The position numbers and the translations under genes were made by a program. The notes under the pieces were generated by a model. It was given only the letters and a program-made list of their open reading frames with translations. It had not been told where the DNA came from and searched no databases. Below are positions 61,827-64,000 of a DNA stretch of 64,000 nt, one piece after another; position 1 is the stretch's first letter, and every line of letters begins with the position of its first letter. This stretch comes from Agrobacterium sp. RAC06 (GTDB taxonomy: Bacteria > Pseudomonadota > Alphaproteobacteria > Rhizobiales > Rhizobiaceae), in NCBI RefSeq assembly GCF_001713475.1, contig NZ_CP016499.1:1674001-1738000 (forward strand), written 5' to 3'.

Positions 61827-62912
61827 CTAGGCTTCGATCTCGATGTCGCCCTTCGGCCGCGAACAGCAGGCGAGGATGTAACCTTCATCGATCTCGTCAT
61901 CGAGAATGCCGCCATTGTGGTCCATCTCGACTTCGCCCGAGAGTTTCATGACCTTGCAGGTGCCGCAAAGGCCGGATTCGCAGGCCGCCCCGATGCGGAC
62001 ACCGGCAGCACGGGCCGCCTGGAGGACCGTATGGCCGGGAGCGCAGAGGCCGTCCTTGCCGGACATGGCAAAGGTCACCTTGGTGGCCTGTTCGCCATCG
62101 CCATGGTCGGCGACGACCACCAGGGGCTCCGCCTTCACCGGCTGGAAGGCTTCCTCGTGATACTGTTTCATGTCGAAGCCTGCGCCTTCGAGCGCCTCGC
62201 GCACGGTCGCCATGAAGGGCGCTGGGCCGCAGCAAAAGACAGTGCGCTCCAGGAAGTCAGGCGCCAAAAGGGCGATCTTTGCCTTATCGATGCGACCCTT
62301 CAGGCCCGACCAGAGCTGGCCGCGGCCGAGCTGCTCGATGATGAAGCCGAGCTGGAAGTTCGGCATGTCGCGGGCCTTGGCCTCCAGCTCCCAGCGGAAG
62401 ATGATGTCATCAGGCGAGCGCGCGCAGTTGAGGAAAGTGATGTCGCTGTCTGGCGCGCGGTCGCTGAGGTCGCGCGTCATCGACATCATCGGCGTCACGC
62501 CGGAGCCGGCGGAAACGAAAAGGTATTTCTTGCCGGGGTGCTTGGCATAGGAGAAGTCGCCGAGCGGACCGAAGGCCTTCAGCGCCATGCCGGGCTTCAG
62601 GTTGTCGAACATCCAGCGCGTGCCAATCGAGTCCTTCTGCGCCTTGACCGTCACGGCGACCGTATAGGGCCGCGAGGGGCTGGAGGAGAGCGTGTAGGTG
62701 CGCATCACCGGCTCAGGCCCGACGGGGATCTCGAGCGTGACGAACTGGCCCGGCATGTAGCGGAACCAAAGGTTCGGCTTGTTCGGCTTGAAGGTGAAGG
62801 TCATCACGTCGGCGGCTTCCGGCGTGACGGCGACGCATTCGAGCAGATGCTCCCGGTCGGACCAGGGGCGCATCTCATCGACATGGCGATACTGGGTGAC
62901 GGCGATGTTCAT
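61827..62912 (-). CDS. gbcB: Glycine betaine demethylase reductase subunit (GbcB-like)
   Basis: 361-residue flavin/iron-sulfur reductase passing electrons from NAD(P)H to a Rieske oxygenase. The FAD-binding region RTYTLSSSPSRPYTVAVTVK, the NAD region FVSAGSGVTPMMSMTRDL and the C-terminal plant-type ferredoxin domain (CESGLCGTCKV and a later CC) are present. It starts 2 bp after the stop of the Rieske oxygenase gene, so the two are coupled. The pair matches GbcAB, which removes a methyl group from glycine betaine; stachydrine and other quaternary-amine demethylases are close relatives. Confidence 0.9.
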   Translation of the reverse strand: MNIAVTQYRHVDEMRPWSDREHLLECVAVTPEAADVMTFTFKPNKPNLWFRYMPGQFVTLEIPVGPEPVMRTYTLSSSPSRPYTVAVTVKAQKDSIGTRWMFDNLKPGMALKAFGPLGDFSYAKHPGKKYLFVSAGSGVTPMMSMTRDLSDRAPDSDITFLNCARSPDDIIFRWELEAKARDMPNFQLGFIIEQLGRGQLWSGLKGRIDKAKIALLAPDFLERTVFCCGPAPFMATVREALEGAGFDMKQYHEEAFQPVKAEPLVVVADHGDGEQATKVTFAMSGKDGLCAPGHTVLQAARAAGVRIGAACESGLCGTCKVMKLSGEVEMDHNGGILDDEIDEGYILACCSRPKGDIEIEA

Positions 62913-62914
62913 GG

Positions 62915-64000
62915 TCAAGCCACCGCAGACAGGCGGGCCTTGTCGCCCTGCAGGCGGCCCGTCATGAAGTTGGAATACCACTCGACGAACTGCATGACGC
63001 CACCTTCGTGATCTACGGAATAGGGACCGGGCTCATAGGCCGGCGAGCGGATGCCAAACGCGTTTTCCTCGACGATGGAGCGGTCCTGGTCGTTGGTCAT
63101 GTTCCAGACATGGGTCAGCTCTTCGAGGTCGTAATCGACGCCTTCGACCGCGTCCTTGTTGACCAGCCAGGTGGTGGTGACGGCCGTCTCTTCGGCCGAG
63201 AGCGGCAGGACACGGAAGGAGATCGCATGGTCGCCGAGGATGTGGTTCCAGGTCGTCGGATAGTGGAAGAGCAGCATGGTGCCGATATGGCTGATCGGAA
63301 CATCGGCGGAGAGCGGCTTCTTGACGGCGCGCTTGCCGGACATGGTGTAGCTCTCGGCATCTTCTATCAGCGGCATGCGGGCCGTGCGGAACTGGCCCGA
63401 CGGGTCCATATTGAAGGCGGACGGGAGGTCTGCGGCTTCGCAGCGCGCCCAGTGCTTGGAGATGAACGGGTCATCACCCGCACCCTGGACGCCGGTTGCG
63501 GTCGGGGCTTCCGGATAGGTGCGGCAGAGCTCCGGGTGATTGCCGGCGCAGTGGTAGCATTCGCGGTTGTTTTCCCAGACGAGCTTCCAGTTGCCCTTCT
63601 CGATGATCGTGTTCTTGTGGGCGACCTTGGCTTCCCACAGGCGGTGCGGGCGCAGATAGGGTTCGATCGAGGCGCGCATCGGCGCGAAATCAGGGGCTTC
63701 GTTGGCGAGACAGACGAAGATGTAACCACCGACGCTTTCGCAATGGACGGTCTTCAGGCCGAATTCGGCCTTGTCGAAAGTCTCACCCATCTGGCGCGCG
63801 AAGACGAGCGATCCGTCGAGGTCATAGGTCCAGTTGTGATAGGGGCAGACGAGCTTGGCAGCTGCGCCCTTGTCCTTGGTGCAGACGCGATGGCCGCGAT
63901 GGCGACAGGTGTTGTGGAAGGCGCGGATGACCTGATCCTTGCCGCGGACGATGACAACCGGGTAGTCGCCGATCTGGGCGGTAAAATAGTTGCCGGCGCG
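62915..64000 (-). CDS. gbcA: Rieske oxygenase alpha subunit (GbcA-like), cut by right window edge
   Basis: The frame is open from base 64000 to the stop at 62915, so only the C-terminal 361 residues are visible; about 50-60 N-terminal residues lie outside. The Rieske [2Fe-2S] ligands CRHRGH and CPYHNW are present, and the mononuclear iron site shows WENNRECYHCAGNHPELC. The protein fits the glycine betaine monooxygenase oxygenase component, which yields dimethylglycine and formaldehyde. The in-frame Met at 63790 is internal, not the start. gbcB follows directly. Confidence 0.92.
   Translation of the reverse strand, partial: RAGNYFTAQIGDYPVVIVRGKDQVIRAFHNTCRHRGHRVCTKDKGAAAKLVCPYHNWTYDLDGSLVFARQMGETFDKAEFGLKTVHCESVGGYIFVCLANEAPDFAPMRASIEPYLRPHRLWEAKVAHKNTIIEKGNWKLVWENNRECYHCAGNHPELCRTYPEAPTATGVQGAGDDPFISKHWARCEAADLPSAFNMDPSGQFRTARMPLIEDAESYTMSGKRAVKKPLSADVPISHIGTMLLFHYPTTWNHILGDHAISFRVLPLSAEETAVTTTWLVNKDAVEGVDYDLEELTHVWNMTNDQDRSIVEENAFGIRSPAYEPGPYSVDHEGGVMQFVEWYSNFMTGRLQGDKARLSAVA

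Noticed and set aside
1..64000. CRISPR arrays, tRNA or rRNA genes, transposases, phage genes
   Set aside because: No regularly spaced direct repeats, no cloverleaf with anticodon arm, and no transposase or integrase signature was recognised on either strand.

Overview
The window reads as a chromosomal segment of an alphaproteobacterium of the Rhizobiaceae (Agrobacterium/Rhizobium/Sinorhizobium relatives). This rests on GC-rich, densely packed genes, a RibB with a dead RibA-like half, BA14K-family exported proteins, DUF1344 and RT0821/Lpp0805-type proteins, a bioMNY biotin transporter, minCDE, a glycine betaine demethylase pair, and GC-rich palindromic intergenic repeats of a rhizobial kind. 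The species cannot be fixed from sequence reading alone. No tRNA, rRNA, CRISPR array, transposase or phage gene was seen. Almost all of it looks like core or conserved accessory chromosome.

Layout. 0-4 kb: a truncated D,D-carboxypeptidase, then soxR divergent from an MFS exporter, with a textbook SoxR-type promoter between them, then a polysaccharide deacetylase. 4-14.4 kb: housekeeping genes pdxH, a J-domain protein, fabI, a histidine phosphatase, a PAS-GGDEF-EAL protein, aroC and ribB. 14.5-15.7 kb: a RES/Xre toxin-antitoxin pair with a palindromic operator. 16-19.5 kb: a YcaQ-type DNA glycosylase and the biotin importer bioMNY. 19.5-26.4 kb: a DUF4424 protein, a first chemoreceptor, small stress-type proteins, sodB and an MFS/YkgJ pair. 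26.7-35.4 kb: dxs, pirin, a GntP permease, a lone receiver-domain protein and a TRAP-TAXI importer with its DUF1850 partner. 35.5-41.4 kb: an Lrp-type regulator divergent from a six-gene run (ABC amino-acid importer, Cys/Met-metabolism PLP enzyme, homocysteine S-methyltransferase), which looks like one sulfur-amino-acid uptake and conversion system. 41.4-50.8 kb: terC with a structured leader, xseB and a deacetylase, a thioesterase, a soluble PAS chemoreceptor, a candidate anti-Shine-Dalgarno small RNA, tlyA, an RlmD-type methyltransferase and an animal-type haem peroxidase. 51-58.3 kb: a dCache amino-acid-type chemoreceptor, two acyl-CoA enzymes and a Tat-exported PhoX phosphatase with a Pho-box-like site. 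58.4-64 kb: minCDE, two BA14K proteins, and gbcB with a truncated gbcA at the right edge.

Points that most deserve follow-up are the small RNA at about 46.45-46.58 kb on the minus strand (two C/U-rich anti-SD loops followed by an intrinsic terminator), the terC leader in which a perfect 10-bp repeat covers the ribosome binding site, the Lrp-ABC-PLP-methyltransferase operon of unknown substrate, and several well-formed palindromic operators (SoxR box, toxin-antitoxin operator, a 22-bp palindrome upstream of the acyl-CoA dehydrogenase). None of these is proven by reading alone. The decisive tests are stated with each finding.
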